Positions 18,388-27,578 are shown, counted from the first letter of the stretch. The stretch is 64,000 bases of DNA from Alphaproteobacteria bacterium (GCA_016870115.1 VGCH01000004.1:62001-126000); one strand, 5' to 3'. The notes: a model not told the origin generated them from the letters alone. Made by a program: numbers and translations.

Positions 18388-19610
18388 CCAATTGGTACTG
18401 CGGGCGAGAGCACGCGCTCCCGCCGCAGGCCGAGCCCGATCGCACGGGCCGGCAGACGACGCAGCCATGGCACAGCCGCGGTCACACGCATCGGCCAAGG
18501 CGCGCGGAGCGACCCACCGGACAGTGCAGGCGCAATGACGCGGTCCTGGATCGCGACCTGAAGGGCCTGGGTCGCGCGGGTTGGAAGACTACGCCGCGCC
18601 TGGATCGCGGCCAGGTCGGCGTCGCTCACATGGCCTTCGCGCAACGGCACCGCCAGTCGATTGCCGGCGGCGACGGCGTCCTGGATGGCGAGATTGATGC
18701 CGATACCGCCCACCGGCGACATGGTGTGCGCGGCGTCGCCAATGCACAGAACCCCGGGCTTCCACCACAGCTCCAACCGCTCGACCCCGACCGTCAGCAG
18801 CTTGAGATCGTCGACCGAACCCAATCCCTGCACCCGATCGGCAAGCCAGGGCGCGAGCTCGGCCACAAGGAGCCGGATGGCCTCGATCCCCTGCGCCTTC
18901 GCCCGGGTCGCCCCGCCCTTGGGGACCACGTAGCCCAGTTGCCATTGGTCGCCGCGGTTGATGGCGATGAACACCCGACCGGAATCGAACCGGCCCATCA
19001 CGGAGGAAGGATCTTCGGGGCGCCGGGGCAGCGAGAACCACAGCACGTCCATGGGCGCACCAAGCGCGGTGGCCGCGAGTCCGGCGGCACCGCGAACGGT
19101 CGAATGCCGACCGTCGCAGCCGACTACCAGGTCGGCACGAACCTCGCACGCCGCACCATCCACGATCGCACGCACACCCACACAGCGACCCCGCTCCTGG
19201 ATCAATCCGATCGCTTCGGCGCGCCGGCGCAGCACAAAGCCCGGCCAACGCGCCGCCTGGCGTGCCAGGAAATCGAGAAAGTCCCACTGCGGCATGAAGG
19301 CAATGTAGGGGCACTGCACCGGCAAGTGGCGGAAGTCGGCGAGCCATAGCCGTTCTTCGCCGAACTGCAGCTCCATGCGGTCGACCTTTTGGTGCGGCAG
19401 CTTCAGGAACTCGTCGAGCAGACCGAGCTCGTGCATCAACTCAAGCGTCGAGGGATGGATCGTGTCGCCGCGGAAGTCGCGCAGGAAGTCGCCGTGCTTC
19501 TCCAGGACGACCACCGAAACGCCGCCCCGCGCCAGCAGATGGGCCAGCATCAGACCGGCCGGACCGCCGCCCACAATGCAACATTGCGTGCGGATCGTCG
19601 TGGCGGCCAT
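18384..19610 (-). CDS. FAD-dependent monooxygenase (UbiH/PHBH-type)
   Basis: The 408-residue protein has the three FAD-site fingerprints of aromatic hydroxylases. These are GGGPAGLMLAHLLARGG near residue 14, DLVVGCDGRHSTVR (the DG motif) near 158, and CIGDAAHTMSPVGGIGINLA (the GD motif) near 280. It would hydroxylate an aromatic or quinone-like substrate with NAD(P)H and oxygen. The open frame extends further upstream but overlaps aroM there; the ATG at 19610 matches the family start. It follows aroM by 5 bases, so it is part of the same transcript. Confidence 0.9.
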   Translation of the reverse strand: MAATTIRTQCCIVGGGPAGLMLAHLLARGGVSVVVLEKHGDFLRDFRGDTIHPSTLELMHELGLLDEFLKLPHQKVDRMELQFGEERLWLADFRHLPVQCPYIAFMPQWDFLDFLARQAARWPGFVLRRRAEAIGLIQERGRCVGVRAIVDGAACEVRADLVVGCDGRHSTVRGAAGLAATALGAPMDVLWFSLPRRPEDPSSVMGRFDSGRVFIAINRGDQWQLGYVVPKGGATRAKAQGIEAIRLLVAELAPWLADRVQGLGSVDDLKLLTVGVERLELWWKPGVLCIGDAAHTMSPVGGIGINLAIQDAVAAGNRLAVPLREGHVSDADLAAIQARRSLPTRATQALQVAIQDRVIAPALSGGSLRAPWPMRVTAAVPWLRRLPARAIGLGLRRERVLSPAVPIG

Positions 19611-19615
19611 GCCCG

Positions 19616-20287
19616 CTACTCCAGCAACTCGCGCAGCACAGCCCCGGTCGCGGTGATGGCGAGCAAGGTCGGCAGGCCCAAGGCGGCGCGCACGGCGTCC
19701 TTGGTGGCCGGCGTGTAGCTCATGCAATCCATGGCCACGAGGTCGGGTTTGGTGGCACCGAGGCGCGTCGCCGCGCGTGTCGCCTCGTCTGGGTCGGCGC
19801 TGGGCAACAATGCCTCGACCGAGACCTCGACGCCCGGTCGTGCCCATTTGGCGGCGAGTTTCTCCGCCTGCTCGGGCAGCGGCACCAGCAAACCGAGCCG
19901 GCCGCGCGGCAGCAGGCCGGTCGCCAGTCCGTTCAGCACGCGCGAGGGGAACAGGACGCCCGCGTCACCGGACATCGGCGGGAACTCCCCGGTGCAGGCA
20001 TAGACGATCGCCTCGCACCCGTCGGCGCGCAGCGCCGCCAGCGTCGCGGGCGATCGTTCGATGACAGCGCGCTTTGAGATCTTCACATCGCGACCACCGC
20101 GCAGGCGGGTATAGAGCGTGTCGGCTCCATCGACGGGCGGGCGCGCCGCAATGGCGGCGTCGTCGAGCCCGTCCAGCGCGCCACGCAACACGACGCGCGT
20201 GCCGGCCGGCGCGAAGGAAGCGAAGAGCGCCGCGATGTCCTCGCGGGGCGCCTGACCGATGGTGACGATACCGAGCGTGCCTGCCAT
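19616..20287 (-). CDS. AroM family protein
   Basis: The 223-residue protein shows the AroM pattern: LGIVTIGQAPREDI at the N-terminus, RGALDGLDDAAI near residue 35, CEAIVYACTGEFPP near 90, and a C-terminal DLVAMDCMSYTPATKDAVRA. E. coli AroM belongs to the TyrR regulon but has no known activity; the fold resembles Asp/Glu/hydantoin racemases. In this neighbourhood, beside DUF917 and hydantoinase genes, a racemase-like role on a hydantoin or related compound is a reasonable inference. Confidence 0.8.
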   Translation of the reverse strand: MAGTLGIVTIGQAPREDIAALFASFAPAGTRVVLRGALDGLDDAAIAARPPVDGADTLYTRLRGGRDVKISKRAVIERSPATLAALRADGCEAIVYACTGEFPPMSGDAGVLFPSRVLNGLATGLLPRGRLGLLVPLPEQAEKLAAKWARPGVEVSVEALLPSADPDEATRAATRLGATKPDLVAMDCMSYTPATKDAVRAALGLPTLLAITATGAVLRELLE

Positions 20288-20409
20288 AGCGCGATCCTAG
20301 AGTTTTTCCGACCCCGGTGAAATCCACCGGATTGGAAACCCGGCAACCGAGGCACCACGCGAGGGCGTGGCCTCCCGACCCGGGCACCAACGCGGCCGGG
20401 GGTGCCGGT
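20288..20409. other. Intergenic region with hairpins between the ABC ATPase and aroM
   Basis: This 122-base gap holds a GC-rich imperfect hairpin, GAGGCACCACGC-GAG-GGCGTGGCCTC (20348-20373), and a smaller one (GGTGAAATCCACC, 20317-20329). Neither has a T-run, so they are not classic terminators; they could stabilise or process the message between the transport and enzyme genes. Confidence 0.4.
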
Positions 20410-21396
20410 TCAGCGCTCCAGCGTGACCGCGTCCTCGTCGGACCAGACGAGGCCGACGCGCTGGCCGGGATCGCGCGGCGCGCGGTCGCCGGCATGGGTC
20501 TCGCGTGCCAGCAGCAGCCGGCCATCATCGCCCCGCACGCGGTAGAGCGTGCTGCCGCCAAGGAAATTCGCGGTCTCGATCGCACCGGCGACCCGCCCCT
20601 CGCCCGGCGGTGCGAGCCGCACCCGCTCGGGGCGCAGCGCGCGCGGCGCGGCGCCCGGTTCGCTCTCCAGGAAATTGATCTCGCCGATGAAGTCGGCGAC
20701 GAACCGGGTGCGCGGCCGGCCATAGATCTCGGCCGGCGTGCCGACCTGCTCGATGCGGCCGCGATCCATCACGGCGATGCGATCGCTCATCGCCAGCGCC
20801 TCTTCCTGGTCGTGGGTGACGAACACCAGCGTGACGCCCAGCCGGCGCTGCAGCTCCTTGAGCTCGAACTGCATCTGCTGGCGCAGCTTGCGGTCGAGCG
20901 CGCCCAGCGGCTCGTCGCAGAGCAGCACCCGCGGCTCGATCACCAGCGCACGGGCCAGCGCCACACGCTGCTGCTGGCCTCCCGAGAGTTGGGCGGGCCG
21001 CCGCGCCTCAAGGCCGGTCAGCGCGACCTGCGCCAGCGCCGCCTCGACGCGGCGAGCGATCTCGGGCTTGGGCAGCTCGCGCATGCGCAGCCCGAACGCC
21101 ACGTTCTCCGTCACCGTGCGGTGTGGAAAGAGCGCGTAGGACTGGAACACCATGCCCATGTCGCGGCGATGGACGGCGACATCGGTGATATCGGCGCCGC
21201 CAACGTGAATGCGCCCGGAGTCGGGCCGCTCGAAGCCCGCGATCATGCGCAAGGTTGTGGTCTTGCCGCAGCCCGATGGCCCCAGCAGGGCGAAGAACTC
21301 GCCCGCCGCGATCTCGAGCGAGACGTCATCGACGGCCACAACGCGGCCGTCGAAACGCTTGCTGACCCGCTCGAGCCGGATCGCGGCGGAACTCAC
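20410..21396 (-). CDS. ABC transporter ATPase (PotA/spermidine-putrescine type)
   Basis: The 328-residue protein has Walker [10 protein letters not shown] (residues 39-47), the ABC signature [15 protein letters not shown] (near 137), Walker [18 protein letters not shown] and the H-loop [11 protein letters not shown]-terminal TOBE-like domain of about 90 residues follows. It energises import by the permeases encoded at 22485-24229. It lies 10 bases after the binding-protein gene and 122 bases before aroM, all on one strand. Confidence 0.95.
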   Translation of the reverse strand: MSSAAIRLERVSKRFDGRVVAVDDVSLEIAAGEFFALLGPSGCGKTTTLRMIAGFERPDSGRIHVGGADITDVAVHRRDMGMVFQSYALFPHRTVTENVAFGLRMRELPKPEIARRVEAALAQVALTGLEARRPAQLSGGQQQRVALARALVIEPRVLLCDEPLGALDRKLRQQMQFELKELQRRLGVTLVFVTHDQEEALAMSDRIAVMDRGRIEQVGTPAEIYGRPRTRFVADFIGEINFLESEPGAAPRALRPERVRLAPPGEGRVAGAIETANFLGGSTLYRVRGDDGRLLLARETHAGDRAPRDPGQRVGLVWSDEDAVTLER

Positions 21397-21406
21397 CCCG
21401 GCGCGC

Positions 21407-22465
21407 TCAGTCGCGCAGGATGCGGGTCACCCGCGCGTCGATATCGTCCTTGCGCGCGTTGTACCACTTCCAGTCGGGCTGGATCAGCTGCGCCACCTTG
21501 GCCTCGGTATTGAACAGCTTGGCGTCGAACTTGGGATCGAGCTTCACCTTGCGGTTGGAGGGCGAGTACCAGACGCCCTCGGCCAGCAGCTTTTGCACGT
21601 CGGGTCGCAGCATGTAGTCGATGTAGGCGAAGGCGAGGTCCCTCACTTTCGAGCCCGGCGTCACGTTGAGCACCTGCTCCAGCGCCAGAACGCCCTCGGA
21701 CGGAATGGCGAAGTCGACCGGTTGGTTCTGGCCATCGTAGCGGTAGATGCCGCTGTCGTGGATCACGCCCATCGACACCTCGCCAGCCAACAGCATCTTC
21801 TCCATCTGGCCGGTGAAATCCACGAGCTTGATCGGCTTCAGCTCGGCCATCGCCTTGAACGCCGCGTCGAGATCGTTCAGCCCCTTGCCGTAGACCTTGC
21901 CCAGCATCATGAGATGCGCCTGGCCGAGGCTGTTCACCGGAATGATGTAGCCGCCGCGCTGTCCCGCCAGCTTGGAATCGGCGAGCGCCTTCCACGATGT
22001 CGGCTTCGCCAGGCCCTTGTCGGTGCGGAAGCCGAGCCCGATCGCGGAGGTGAAGATCGACACGCCCACGATCTTGTCGCTGATGGCGTAGGGATAGATG
22101 TCGGCGATGTTCGGCACTTCGCGCGCGGTGATCTTGGCCATCACGAGGCCTTCATCGACCGCCTTCCACTGCTCGTTCGAGTTGGTGTGCAGCACGTCGT
22201 AGATCGGATCGCCCTTGGGGCTTGCCTGCAGCTTGGGCAGGAAGGGGAAGGCCTGGTCGGCCTGCACCGTGCATTTGAACTCCTTCTCGAAGGCCGGCAG
22301 GACCTGGCCCTTCATCATCTCGCCCCACTTGCCGCCCCAGGTGGTGATGCGGAGCGTGCGCGTCTGGGCGCGCAGCACGGCGGGCGCGCCGAGGGTCGCG
22401 GCGGCGGCGAGGCCGGCGGCGGTGCGAATCAGCGAACGACGGCGAAACGGAACGGTACGGGTCAT
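21407..22465 (-). CDS. Periplasmic ABC substrate-binding protein (PotD-type, Tat-exported)
   Basis: The 352-residue product begins with a twin-arginine signal: RRRSLIR followed by a hydrophobic Ala-rich stretch and a cleavage site near residue 33 (VLRAQ). The mature part fits extracellular solute-binding protein family 1/6 ([38 protein letters not shown]). Relatives bind polyamines or other small cations and organic acids. It is flanked by its two permease genes and its ATPase gene, giving a complete importer. Confidence 0.93.
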   Translation of the reverse strand: MTRTVPFRRRSLIRTAAGLAAAATLGAPAVLRAQTRTLRITTWGGKWGEMMKGQVLPAFEKEFKCTVQADQAFPFLPKLQASPKGDPIYDVLHTNSNEQWKAVDEGLVMAKITAREVPNIADIYPYAISDKIVGVSIFTSAIGLGFRTDKGLAKPTSWKALADSKLAGQRGGYIIPVNSLGQAHLMMLGKVYGKGLNDLDAAFKAMAELKPIKLVDFTGQMEKMLLAGEVSMGVIHDSGIYRYDGQNQPVDFAIPSEGVLALEQVLNVTPGSKVRDLAFAYIDYMLRPDVQKLLAEGVWYSPSNRKVKLDPKFDAKLFNTEAKVAQLIQPDWKWYNARKDDIDARVTRILRD

Positions 22466-22484
22466 CGGACTCTCCCCAGTTGGC

Positions 22485-23300
22485 TCAGAGTTTCACGTAG
22501 GCTTTCAGGCCGATCAGCTTTTCAAGAATCAGGACGACCGACAAGGCCATCAGGATCGAAACCGTCGAGGCGGCGGCGATCGCGCCATCGAGGTCGAATT
22601 TCATATAGTTGAACAGCACCACGGGCAGCGTTTCGCCATTCGGCTGGACGAGGAACAGCGAGACCGGGAACTGGTCGAACGACACGATGAAGGCGAAGAC
22701 GCCGCCCGCGAAAACCCCCGGCCGGATCAGGGGCAGCGTGACCTCGAAGAACACCCGGATCGGCCCCGCGCCCAGCACCGCCGCCGCCTCCTCGATGCGG
22801 CGGTCGAAATTGTGCAGCACGGCCAACGTGGTGCGGATCACATAGGGCACCGCCACCAGCGTGTGTCCGATGATCAGGCCCCAGACCGGCCGGCCGAGCC
22901 CCGCCAGCAGGTACGACTGGAAAAGCGCCAGCCCGGTCAGGATCGCGGGCAGCATCAGCGGCGACATGAAGAACGCCGTGAGCCAGGCGCGGCCCGGCAA
23001 GTTGCCGCGGGCCAGCGCCAGCGCCGAGGCACCGCCGATCAGGATGCTGAGAACGAGCACGCACGCCGCGATCCAGAGCGAGAGCCACAGCGCGTTCATG
23101 AAATCGGCGCCGGAGAAGAACTTGTCGAACCACCGCCAGGTCACGCCCACCGGCGGGAAAGAAATGTAGGGCGTGGGATTGAGCGCGAACACCAGGATCA
23201 CCGCGATCGGCGCCAGCAGGAACGCGACCAGCAGCGCGTTCACGGCAAGATAGACCGCCCGACCGGCGTCGAAGGGCGTGCGGTTGCGCGCGGCGCTCAT
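22485..23300 (-). CDS. ABC permease (PotC-type)
   Basis: A 271-residue inner-membrane protein with six hydrophobic segments and the EAA loop that contacts the ATPase, EEAAAVLGAGPIRVFFEVTLP (residues ~170-190, 20 residues quoted in part). The ATG at 23300 overlaps the stop of the preceding permease gene by 4 bases. It forms the channel with the PotB-type permease. Confidence 0.93.
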   Translation of the reverse strand: MSAARNRTPFDAGRAVYLAVNALLVAFLLAPIAVILVFALNPTPYISFPPVGVTWRWFDKFFSGADFMNALWLSLWIAACVLVLSILIGGASALALARGNLPGRAWLTAFFMSPLMLPAILTGLALFQSYLLAGLGRPVWGLIIGHTLVAVPYVIRTTLAVLHNFDRRIEEAAAVLGAGPIRVFFEVTLPLIRPGVFAGGVFAFIVSFDQFPVSLFLVQPNGETLPVVLFNYMKFDLDGAIAAASTVSILMALSVVLILEKLIGLKAYVKL

Positions 23301-24229
23301 GCGAGGTTCCCCTGCCCCGACAGCCGCGCGAGGATGCGGTTGTAGGCGACCACGATCGCGAGCGACACGGTGAGCAGGATGACGCCCAGCGCGCCGGCGA
23401 AGCCAGGATTGAAGCTGGTGCCGACTTGCTGGGCGATCAGCATGGGGAGCGTCAGCACGCTGGTTCCCCCCATCAGCGACGGCGTGACATAGGCGCTGAT
23501 CGACAGCGCGAAGACGAGCAACGAACCCGCCAGGATGCCCGGCACGCTGAGCGGCAGCGTGACCTCCAGGAAGGTTCGTGCCCGGCTGGCACCCAGGCTG
23601 CGCGCCGCCTGCTCCAGTCGCTCGTCGATGCGGCCGATCACACCGGTGAGCGTCAGCACCATGAACGGCACATAGATATGGACCAGCGCCACCACTGTGC
23701 CGAACTCGTTGTACATGAGCGGCAACGGCTTCTCGGTGAACCCCCACGAGATCAGGAGCGTGTTCACGACGCCCTTGTCCTGCAACAACGTCATCCAAGC
23801 GAAGGTGCGTACCACGATGCCGGTCAGCATGGGCGCGATCACCGCCATCAGCAGGAGCGCATGACCCAGCCGCGACTGCATGCGCGCCATCCAGTGCGCC
23901 AGCGGATAGCCGATCGCGAGCGCGATCGCCGTCGTGATGAGGCCGATGCGCAGCGTCGACAACAAGGCCTCGTGGAAGATGCCGGCGCTATCGTCGATGA
24001 AGCGCTGATAGTGGCGGAACGTCAGGACCGCGTTCGGGTTGCTGACCGGATTGTGCGAGAAGAACGACATCGTGGCCATCACCGCGAACGGCAGCACGAA
24101 GAAAAGCACAAACAGGAGCGCGGCAGGCGCGATCAGCCAGGCGACGGGCGTGGGGCGGGAGGCGATCACCTTGCGATGGTGACGCAGATCGGGGGCCGCG
24201 CGCAATGGCCGGCGTGGAAGGTCGCGCAT
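23297..24229 (-). CDS. ABC permease (PotB-type)
   Basis: An inner-membrane permease with six hydrophobic segments and the EAA loop LEQAARSLGASRARTFLEVT. The start is uncertain. An ATG at 24229 gives 310 residues, a GTG at 24169 gives 290, and the longest frame (ATG 24301) would run into the divergent MFS gene; none has a strong ribosome site. It is the first gene of the 15.4-24.2 kb minus-strand locus, so the promoter must lie near 24.2-24.3 kb. Confidence 0.9.
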   Translation of the reverse strand: MRDLPRRPLRAAPDLRHHRKVIASRPTPVAWLIAPAALLFVLFFVLPFAVMATMSFFSHNPVSNPNAVLTFRHYQRFIDDSAGIFHEALLSTLRIGLITTAIALAIGYPLAHWMARMQSRLGHALLLMAVIAPMLTGIVVRTFAWMTLLQDKGVVNTLLISWGFTEKPLPLMYNEFGTVVALVHIYVPFMVLTLTGVIGRIDERLEQAARSLGASRARTFLEVTLPLSVPGILAGSLLVFALSISAYVTPSLMGGTSVLTLPMLIAQQVGTSFNPGFAGALGVILLTVSLAIVVAYNRILARLSGQGNLA

Positions 24230-24299
24230 CGGTGGCGGCGGCCCATGCTTCGCTCGCGGCCGAAGGACGGCGGCAGCGCCGTGTGGTATCGCCGAAGCC

Positions 24300-25502
24300 A
24301 TGGGCGCGCGGGCGACACTCCTCCTGATGCTGATCGCGGTGACGTTCCTCAGCCAGTTCTACCGGGTCTCCAACTCGGTGATTGCGCCGGAGCTGTCGCG
24401 CGATCTGTCGCTCGACGCCGCCGAACTCGGCTGGGCCGGCAGTGCCTTCTTCTGGGCGCTGTTCGCCGCGCAAATCCCCGTCGGCATGTGATTCGACCGC
24501 TACGGCGCGCGGCGCACCGTGGCGGCGTTGAGCCTGGTCGCGGTGTTGGGCGCCGTCCTGATCGCGCGCGCGAGCGACGCCACCGACCTGATCGTGGGCC
24601 GCGCCGTGGTCGGGCTGGGCTGCGCGGCCTCATTCATGTCGGTCGTGTTCCTGTGCTCGCGCTGGTATCCGCCCAACCGGCTCGCGACGCCGCTGTCCTG
24701 GGTATTCGCGGGTTCCAATCTCGGCACGCTGTTCGGAGCCACGCCGCTGGCACTGATCGCCGCCAGCGTCGGCTGGCGCAACGGGTTTCTCGGGCTCGCC
24801 CTGGTCACGGTTCTGGTCGCCGTCGGCTTCCTCCTGCTGGTGCGCGATCGGCCGCCCGAGGCGCCGCCGCCACCGGCCCGCCGCGAAAGTCTTGGCGAGA
24901 TCGTCGCGGGGCTGCTCGAGGTCTGGCGTACGCCGGGGCTCGGGCGCGTGCTCGCCATGCACTTCTTCGCCTACGCCACGCTCCTCTCCGTGCTCGGTAT
25001 CTGGGCGGGCCCCTATCTTCATGCCGTGCACGGCCTCGACGCGGTGGCGCGCGGCAATGTCCTGCTCGCCATGGGGCTGGCGCAGATTCTCGGCATCCTC
25101 GCCTATGGCCCGATGGATCGGCTGCTGGGATCACGCAAGAAGGCGGTCGTGGGCGGTGCGACGCTCTCGATCACGACTCTCGTGGCCTTGAGTCTGATCC
25201 CACAGCCGCCGCTCTGGCTCGCCGCGGCGCTGTTGTCGCTGTTCTGCTTCGTCTGCGCCTTCGGCACGGTGATCGTGGCGCAAGGCCGCGCGCTCTTCCC
25301 CGACCGGCTGGCGGGACGCGGCGTCACGACGGTGAACATGGCGCAGTGCCTGGGCCTCGCCGTGCTACCAGCCGCGACCGGCTACATCGTGGGCGGCTTC
25401 GCGGCCGAACTGGCTTATCGCGTGGTCTTCGCGGCGCTGGCCGGCGGGCTTGCGCTCGGCCTGGTCTTCTACGCGCGCTCGCCGGACAAATCGCCGGCCT
25501 GA
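24300..25502 (+). pseudogene. MFS transporter interrupted by an in-frame TGA
   Basis: Together the two open parts give a 400-codon major facilitator protein in one frame. The first part (24300-24491) covers two membrane helices up to AAQIPVGM; a TGA at 24489-24491 follows. Reading resumes with FDRYGARRTVAALSL, exactly the loop 2-3 signature that should come next. The stop replaces one residue in this loop with no frame change. A restart at the GTG 24519 would lack the first two helices, so the encoded transporter is very probably inactive unless the stop is misread or a sequencing error. The gene is divergent from the ABC importer. Confidence 0.85.
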
Positions 25503-25519
25503 GGCGCGGGAGCGTCGGC

Positions 25520-25849
25520 TCAGCCGATCTCGATCTTCGCCTCGGTGCTCCAGCTCTTCTTGTCGTCGTCGGTCCAGGTGAGCTTCAGCGTGCCCGGCTC
25601 GTCGACCTTGAGATAGAAGGCGAGATAGGGATTGGCCGAGATCGCCGGCTCCATCGTGAGGTCGATCACCGGCTTGCCGTTGTAGGTCGCGGCGAAGCCG
25701 GCCACGATCTTGCGCGGCACCAGCTTGCCGTCGGCGTCGCGCCGCTGGCCGCTCTCCATCGGGTGGGTGATGAGGGTCTTCACCTCGATCACCTCGCCGC
25801 GCGCGGCCTTGGCGGGAACCCGGATGCGGGGCTTGATGTCGTCGGACAT
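25520..25849 (-). CDS. soxZ: Thiosulfate oxidation carrier subunit SoxZ
   Basis: The 109-residue SoxZ-type protein has the immunoglobulin-like pattern of the family: IRVPAKAARGEVIEVKTLIT, HPMESGQRRDADGKLVPR and a C-terminal DDDKKSWSTEAKIEIG. SoxZ has no cofactor; it pairs with SoxY, whose C-terminal cysteine carries sulfur intermediates in the periplasm. It lacks its own signal peptide and is co-exported with SoxY, as usual. It lies 13 bases after soxY. Confidence 0.95.
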   Translation of the reverse strand: MSDDIKPRIRVPAKAARGEVIEVKTLITHPMESGQRRDADGKLVPRKIVAGFAATYNGKPVIDLTMEPAISANPYLAFYLKVDEPGTLKLTWTDDDKKSWSTEAKIEIG

Positions 25850-25862
25850 GGATGCCTCCCGT

Positions 25863-26318
25863 TCAGCCGCCGCAGCCGCCGATGGTCACCTTGACCTCTC
25901 GGCTCGCGATGAACACCTGGCCGTCGCTCGTCTCAGCCACCGCCCAGACCTTCTGTGTCGCGGCGAGCCGCATGCGCATCTGCACCTCGGCGCGGCCGGC
26001 GAGCGGCGAGAGCCGCCACGACGCCGCGCCCGGATCGGGATTGCCGTCAGCCGCAACATAGATCGCCTGGACATGGCTGCCCGCCGTTATGGGCGCGTCG
26101 ACCGAGACGGTGATCGGCACGGCCAGGCCGTTCTCGGCGATTTCGGGCGCGCGGATCGCGAGCTTGCCCTCGACGGGCGCTCCCTTGACCTTGCCCAGCA
26201 GCCAGGCGCGGGCCTGCTCGGGCGAGGCGCGCAGCTCCCGCGGCGCCATCGCGAGCGCGATGGCGGCGAGGCCGCCCGCGCTCAGCGTGCGCCGTCCCAG
26301 GGAAACGGATGCGGTCAT
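25863..26318 (-). CDS. soxY: Sulfur carrier protein SoxY
   Basis: The 151-residue protein ends in the family hallmark VTIGGCGG; the cysteine in GGCGG is the covalent attachment site for thiosulfate and its oxidation products. The N-terminus (LGRRTLSAGGLAAIALAM) is a twin-arginine-type export signal, with cleavage near the ELRAS site. The ATG at 26318 is chosen to start this signal; the frame extends 14 codons further upstream. It sits between soxA and soxZ on one transcript. Confidence 0.95.
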   Translation of the reverse strand: MTASVSLGRRTLSAGGLAAIALAMAPRELRASPEQARAWLLGKVKGAPVEGKLAIRAPEIAENGLAVPITVSVDAPITAGSHVQAIYVAADGNPDPGAASWRLSPLAGRAEVQMRMRLAATQKVWAVAETSDGQVFIASREVKVTIGGCGG

Positions 26319-26334
26319 CGGACGCTCCCCCGCC

Positions 26335-27033
26335 TCAATGGCGGATGTTTGGGGCGGCAAGCTCCAGCCCCTCGTTCAGTTTTCTCAGATAAAGTTCCAA
26401 CTCGCCATATTCAACGGCGTCGGGCGGCAATTCGTTGGCCCGGACCTGCACATTGCACCATTGCAGGCGTTTGCGGATGTCCCAGATCTGATTGAGGCTG
26501 GTCCGCCACAGCGGAAAATGGTCGAACTGGCCTTGGGTCGTGCCGAGATACTGCCCGCGCAGCCACTTGCCGGCGCTCTTCTCGTGGCAGTCGATGCAGG
26601 AAAAATTGAACTGCCCCAGCTTTGCCTTCGAAAGCGCGACGCCGCGCCGGAAGGCCGCGTCGGCGGCGGGATCCGACAGATCGACCGCGATCTTCTCGCC
26701 ATTGCCGAGGCTGTGCAGCCAGATCGACATGTCGGTGTTGGCGTCGCTTTGCATCGGCCAGTCCGCGCCCGTCGTGGCGCGGGCGTGCCGGGTGATGAAC
26801 TCCTCCGCGCCGAGGACCTTCTCCAGCCGCTTCTCCCAGCGCGGCATGGTCACGGCCCAGCGCCGGAACGCCGTCTTCGGATCGGCGTGGCACGACGCAC
26901 ACGCCTGACCATTGGGACCGGGCGCGCGGAACAGCGCCTCGCCGACCTCGATCCGGTCGACCGAGGGATTGACGAAAGGTTCGGCGGCGTCGCGATCCTC
27001 GACTGGTTCGGGCCGCTTGTCGGGATCGTTCAG
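26335..27033 (-). CDS. soxA: Diheme cytochrome SoxA, lacking a normal start and signal peptide
   Basis: The frame contains two heme-binding motifs, CASCH and CIDCH, and the active-site cysteine region RLQWCNVQVRANELPPDAVE. These define SoxA, which with SoxX joins thiosulfate to SoxY. No ATG, GTG or TTG occurs between the soxX stop and the conserved start of the protein. The only candidate is a CTG at 27031-27033 that overlaps the soxX TGA (CTGA). From it the protein has 232 residues and no export signal, though SoxA must be periplasmic. The reading frame is shifted by one base from soxX, so the original product may have been a SoxX-SoxA fusion. Confidence 0.8.
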   Translation of the reverse strand: MNDPDKRPEPVEDRDAAEPFVNPSVDRIEVGEALFRAPGPNGQACASCHADPKTAFRRWAVTMPRWEKRLEKVLGAEEFITRHARATTGADWPMQSDANTDMSIWLHSLGNGEKIAVDLSDPAADAAFRRGVALSKAKLGQFNFSCIDCHEKSAGKWLRGQYLGTTQGQFDHFPLWRTSLNQIWDIRKRLQWCNVQVRANELPPDAVEYGELELYLRKLNEGLELAAPNIRH

Positions 27034-27578
27034 CGCATCGGCGTCTTGAGCGTCTTCAGGAACGCGACCATGTCGCGGATCTCGCGGTCGTCGAAGAAGC
27101 TGTGCTTGCCCCAAGGCGGCATCACCGACTCGGGATTGTAGACACGCGGATCGAAGATGTAGTTGTAGAGCCACTGGTCCGTCCGCCCGGCCGTGCCGAT
27201 CTCCGTCAGATCGACCCCGACATTGCCGGGCGACGGCGGCGTTCCCGGGCCCATCACATGGCAAACCATGCAGCCGCCGCCGCGCGTGCGATCGAAGGCG
27301 AGTGCGCGGCCGCGGGCGGCGTCGCCAGTGACGGTGCGCACCACGACCTCGCGACCCGCAGGCGGCGTGCGGTCGCGCCGGTTCAGCGCGTTGTAACCAT
27401 CCCAGCTCGTCTGGTTCCAATTCCGGTAGCGCGCCCACGGCGCGGGCGCGGCGGAGCCCTCAAGAGCGAGCGGCGCTTGGGCAAAGGCGGTCATCGGCGC
27501 AACCGAGACTGCGCCCACGCCGATCGCCAGCACGGCGACAAGCCCGCAAATCACGCCCTCTCGACGCATGCGCGACAT
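27030..27578 (-). CDS. soxX: Cytochrome c SoxX
   Basis: The 182-residue protein has a cleavable hydrophobic signal (GVICGLVAVLAIGVGAVSVA, cleavage near AFAQ), one heme site, CMVCH, near residue 103, and the methionine ligand region VYNPESVMPPWG near 150. SoxX is the monoheme partner of SoxA. The ATG at 27578 follows a GGAGG sequence at short distance; a second ATG three codons on is also possible. It is the first gene of the soxXAYZ transcript and diverges from fccA across a 209-base region with a strong inverted repeat. Its end meets soxA in a different frame. Confidence 0.9.
   Translation of the reverse strand: MSRMRREGVICGLVAVLAIGVGAVSVAPMTAFAQAPLALEGSAAPAPWARYRNWNQTSWDGYNALNRRDRTPPAGREVVVRTVTGDAARGRALAFDRTRGGGCMVCHVMGPGTPPSPGNVGVDLTEIGTAGRTDQWLYNYIFDPRVYNPESVMPPWGKHSFFDDREIRDMVAFLKTLKTPMR

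Noticed and set aside
20348-20373. Hairpin after the ABC ATPase gene as a terminator
   Set aside because: The stem is GC-rich but has no T-run, so it is only listed as an intergenic structure.
24489-24491. TGA in the MFS gene as a selenocysteine codon
   Set aside because: No convincing SECIS hairpin directly after it, and MFS loop 2-3 has no known selenocysteine; a nonsense mutation or error is simpler.
23426-25894. An 822-codon plus-strand frame over the ABC permease and MFS genes
   Set aside because: It uses the wrong frame of the split MFS gene and the antisense of the permease; Arg-rich with no motifs.
27020-27060. Programmed -1 frameshift site between soxX and soxA
   Set aside because: I find no X-XXY-YYZ slippery heptamer or nearby strong hairpin. 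The break is reported as an anomaly, not as a programmed site.
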